Part shown: positions 6,077 through 8,245 of the stretch, one piece after another
Layout: every line of letters starts with the position of its first letter
Position numbering within the stretch: position 1 is the stretch's first letter
Assembly (NCBI GenBank): GCA_013812995.1
Contig: JACCSL010000179.1
Coordinates: 1-8,245, forward strand
DNA: 8,245 bases
Source: Ardenticatenales bacterium
Lineage (GTDB): Bacteria > Chloroflexota > Anaerolineae > Ardenticatenales > Ardenticatenaceae
Reading direction: 5' to 3'
Program-made: the position numbers and the translations under genes
Notes under the pieces: generated by a model
Databases searched by the model: none
What the model saw: the letters and a program-made list of their open reading frames with translations, nothing else
Told to the model about the DNA's origin: nothing

Positions 6077-6934
6077 ATGACAATATTCGATGAGATCTAC
6101 GAAAAGGTTCCCGCCGACCAGAAAAAGCAACTGCTTGGGTTTCGCGCAACGCACCCTTACCAAGCCGTGCCGCTCAATGGACTTCCCTGGCAGTACATTG
6201 TCGCTGGCAAGGGACCGCGAACGCTCCTCTTGCTGCCCGGTGCCTTCATGCGGGCCGATATGTGGCTCTACCTCTTCACTACCCTGGAGCCGACCTATCG
6301 TCTGCTCGCCCCCGATGCGCCGCCAGGCGTTGCCCGCATGGAGGAGATGGGGCGCGCGCTCGTGGAGATGCTGGACCGTGAGGGCGTCAAGGCGGCCACC
6401 GTCCTGGGCTATTCGACGGGGGGCGACATCGCGCAGTGCTTTCTCCAGGAGCATTCCGAGCGGGTGGACGGGCTCATCCTCTCCCACTGCACTGCCCTGA
6501 ATGCAACCAGCGCCGAGCGGCTGGACTCCTGGCGCTGGCTCGTGGAATTATTGCCCTTCCCCTTGGCGCAAGTCCTGTTACGCGGGCGTGCCCTGCTCTA
6601 TCCGCCCTCCTGCAAGTGGGCCAGTTTTACCCGCGCTTACTTCCGCGAGCGCATCGATGCCATCGACAAAAAAACCCTTCTGCGCAGCTACCAGACCACC
6701 GTCGAGAATGCGCGCGCCTTCACGTTCCGCCCGGAGGTGGTAGAAAATTGGCCCGGCACCATTCTTATCCTCTCTTCCAAGGATGACGAGAGTGTTTTTC
6801 GGGTCGAAGAGCTTCAGGCGCGATACCCGCGCGCCCGCAAGTATATTTTTGAGGGCGGGGGACAGCATATTGCACTGCTTTTCCCGGAGGTTTACACCTC
6901 CGTGTTGCGGATTTTTCTGGATGGGGTGTTTTAA
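6077..6934 (+). CDS. Alpha/beta-hydrolase fold protein
   Basis: This is a 285-aa soluble protein with a complete apparent catalytic triad. The nucleophile elbow is G111-Y-S113-T-G-G, the acid is D236 or D237 in S-S-K-D-D-E, and the base is H264 in G-G-G-Q-H-I-A. The early strand L-L-L-L-P-G-A-F-M-R-A-D-M-W supplies the oxyanion-hole HGxx-like region. Family members are esterases, lipases, thioesterases, epoxide hydrolases or acyltransferases, and nothing here fixes the substrate. The start at 6077 is preceded by GCGGAG at 6065-6070 and lies 17 bases after the methyltransferase stop, so the pair is clearly one operon. In context it may hydrolyse or transacylate an ester of the pathway product (inference). 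Confidence 0.85.
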   Translation: MTIFDEIYEKVPADQKKQLLGFRATHPYQAVPLNGLPWQYIVAGKGPRTLLLLPGAFMRADMWLYLFTTLEPTYRLLAPDAPPGVARMEEMGRALVEMLDREGVKAATVLGYSTGGDIAQCFLQEHSERVDGLILSHCTALNATSAERLDSWRWLVELLPFPLAQVLLRGRALLYPPSCKWASFTRAYFRERIDAIDKKTLLRSYQTTVENARAFTFRPEVVENWPGTILILSSKDDESVFRVEELQARYPRARKYIFEGGGQHIALLFPEVYTSVLRIFLDGVF

Positions 6935-7003
6935 CGGTGAAGTAGCAGCCAACTGTAGGGTGAGGTATAGTTCAAGCTATTATTTTCCCTTTTATTCCTT
7001 TTC

Positions 7004-7010
7004 AAGGAGG
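7004..7010 (+). promoter_or_regulatory. Strong ribosome binding site fixing a GTG start
   Basis: AAGGAGG sits six bases before GTG 7017. It is the best Shine-Dalgarno in the window. It shows that the ATP-grasp gene starts at GTG and not at upstream in-frame ATG codons, which overlap the hydrolase gene in another frame. Confidence 0.85.
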
Positions 7011-7016
7011 CCTGCC

Positions 7017-8213
7017 GTGACCGACTCCCCCAACACGGTGTTGTGCCTATCCCGTCGCCTCAAGGGCGAAGACTTTCTGCGCGAGGCCAAGCGATTGGGC
7101 TGGCGTGTCGTCCTCGTAACCATCCCCAAGCTGGAACATGTCGAGTGGCCTCGTGAGAGTGTGGACGAGATATTCTGTCTCCCCGACATGGATAAGATGG
7201 AGGATATGATTAACGGGGTCAGCTACCTGGCCCGTACCCGCTCTATTGATCGTATCATCCCTCTCGATGACTACGAGGTACCGATTGCTGCCGCTCTGCG
7301 CGAGCATCTGCGCCTCCCGGGCCTGGGCGAGACTGTGACGCGCTATTTCCGCGACAAGCTTGCCATGAGGGTGAAGGCGCGGGAAGAGGGGCTGGCGGTG
7401 CCGGACTTTTGCCCCACCATCAACGATGGAAAACTCCACGAGTTCATGCAGCGTGTGCCAGCTCCCTGGGTGCTCAAGCCCCGCGCCGAGGCGGCCTCAG
7501 CGGGCATCAAGAAGATTCACTCGGTGCAAGAGGTCTTGGATTACCTGGACTCCTTTGGAGATCGGCGTTCCTTCTATGTTCTGGAGCAGTACGTGCCCGG
7601 CCGCGTCTATCATGTGGACTCTATCGTTCACAAGGGCGAGGTGCTCTTTGCAGAGGTCCACCAGTATGGGAACCCGCCACTGGATGTCTCGCACGGCGGA
7701 ATCTTCACCACACACACCGTCGAGCGCGGCTCGGAGGTTGAGCGGGCGCTACGGCAGTTTAACGAACAGATCATCAAGGGGCTGGGGCTGCCGCGCGGTG
7801 TGACCCACATCGAGTTCATCAAGGGACATGAGGATGGGCGCTTCTACTTTCTGGAGGCTGCCGCACGCGTGGGCGGGGCCAACATCGTCGAGATGGTCGA
7901 GGCCGCTACCGGACTCAACCTCTGGCGGGAGTGGGCTAGGCTGGAACTGGATACAGAGCACTACAAACTCCCGAAACTCCGCAAGGGCTACGCCGGGATC
8001 ATCATCTCGCTGGCCCGCCAGGAGGATCCGGACACCTCGGACTACCAGGACAAAGAGATCGTCTGGCGAATGCAGAAGCGTTACCACGCCGGGCTCATCG
8101 TAGCCGCGCCGGGGCTTACTCAGGTACAGAGCCTCCTGGATGGGTATAGTCAGCGCTTTTATCACGATTTTCATGCCTCCATGCCCGCGCTGGACAAACC
8201 AGCGGAGGATTAG
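7017..8213 (+). CDS. ATP-grasp carboxylate-amine ligase
   Basis: This 398-aa protein has the three ATP-grasp regions. Residues ~1-105 are an alpha/beta pre-ATP-grasp domain ending I-I-P-L-D-D-Y-E. R112-D-K-L-A-M-R begins the central domain, whose ATP-binding strand reads W-V-L-K-P-R-A-E-A-A-S-A-G-I. Then come the hinge V-L-E190-Q-Y-V-P-G and the metal-binding H-I-E266-F and E280-A-A-A-R284-V-G-G. The last corresponds to ExNxR, with Ala in place of Asn. Such enzymes activate a carboxylate as an acyl phosphate and join it to an amine; the layout is closest to biotin-carboxylase-like amino-acid/dipeptide ligases (BacD type). It lacks obvious features of the RimK/MvdD graspetide branch. It lies 82 bases after the hydrolase, without a terminator between them. 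Substrates are unknown; an amino acid with the terpenoid acid is one option. Confidence 0.85.
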   Translation: MTDSPNTVLCLSRRLKGEDFLREAKRLGWRVVLVTIPKLEHVEWPRESVDEIFCLPDMDKMEDMINGVSYLARTRSIDRIIPLDDYEVPIAAALREHLRLPGLGETVTRYFRDKLAMRVKAREEGLAVPDFCPTINDGKLHEFMQRVPAPWVLKPRAEAASAGIKKIHSVQEVLDYLDSFGDRRSFYVLEQYVPGRVYHVDSIVHKGEVLFAEVHQYGNPPLDVSHGGIFTTHTVERGSEVERALRQFNEQIIKGLGLPRGVTHIEFIKGHEDGRFYFLEAAARVGGANIVEMVEAATGLNLWREWARLELDTEHYKLPKLRKGYAGIIISLARQEDPDTSDYQDKEIVWRMQKRYHAGLIVAAPGLTQVQSLLDGYSQRFYHDFHASMPALDKPAED

Positions 8214-8241
8214 CGGAGGAGCATCAAGTAGAGGAGGCGTT

Positions 8242-8245
8242 ATGG
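8242..8245 (+). CDS. Start of a further gene (3' cut by window)
   Basis: An ATG at 8242 is preceded by AGGAGG at 8232-8237, 28 bases after the ATP-grasp stop. It most likely begins the next gene of the same operon. Only the first codon is present, so nothing can be said about the product. Confidence 0.55.

Noticed and set aside
6966..6983. TATAGT and TATTAT as -10 boxes, or the ATAG/CTAT inverted repeat as an operator, before the ATP-grasp gene
   Set aside because: No acceptable -35 at 16-18 bases for either box, and the repeat is only 4 bp; could arise by chance.

Overview
This 8.2 kb window is packed with genes that all read on the + strand. It looks like part of a specialised-metabolism locus from a GC-rich, multi-domain-loving bacterium. 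I lean towards Chloroflexota, possibly Ktedonobacteria. That guess rests on gene style: an ATPase/cyclase-type TPR tail, divergent class I isoprenoid synthases, and an NHLP-like small protein. No marker gene proves it.

Left part (1-2798): the window opens in the last ~60 codons of a TPR-containing protein. Nine bases later comes a 308-aa class I isoprenoid-synthase-like protein (200-1126) with recognisable first and second acidic motifs. Four bases after that comes a 555-aa protein (1131-2798) joining an N-terminal HExxH zinc-peptidase-like domain to a C-terminal cyclic-nucleotide-binding domain.

Centre (2799-3189): a 66-aa acidic helical protein (2920-3120) resembles the leader half of NHLP/Nif11-type RiPP precursors. 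It has a candidate promoter, a short 5' hairpin, a good ribosome binding site and a strong intrinsic terminator of its own, so it can be made as a separate short transcript.

Right part (3190-8245): four complete genes and the first bases of a fifth follow in one direction. They are a 649-aa fusion of a degenerate class I prenyl-synthase-like domain with a class II terpene-cyclase-like domain carrying DADD and a QW-type motif; a membrane-anchored SAM methyltransferase with a C-terminal Trm112-like zinc ribbon; an alpha/beta hydrolase with a visible triad; and an ATP-grasp carboxylate-amine ligase that starts at GTG.

Working model (inference): the locus builds a cyclised isoprenoid, methylates and hydrolyses or transacylates it, and an ATP-grasp enzyme joins a carboxylate to an amine. 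The small NHLP-like protein and the cNMP-binding metallopeptidase hint that a ribosomal peptide or protein partner is also involved. I know of no described pathway with this gene combination, but no database was searched. No RNA genes, insertion sequences, CRISPR arrays or gene-free stretches over 300 bases were found.
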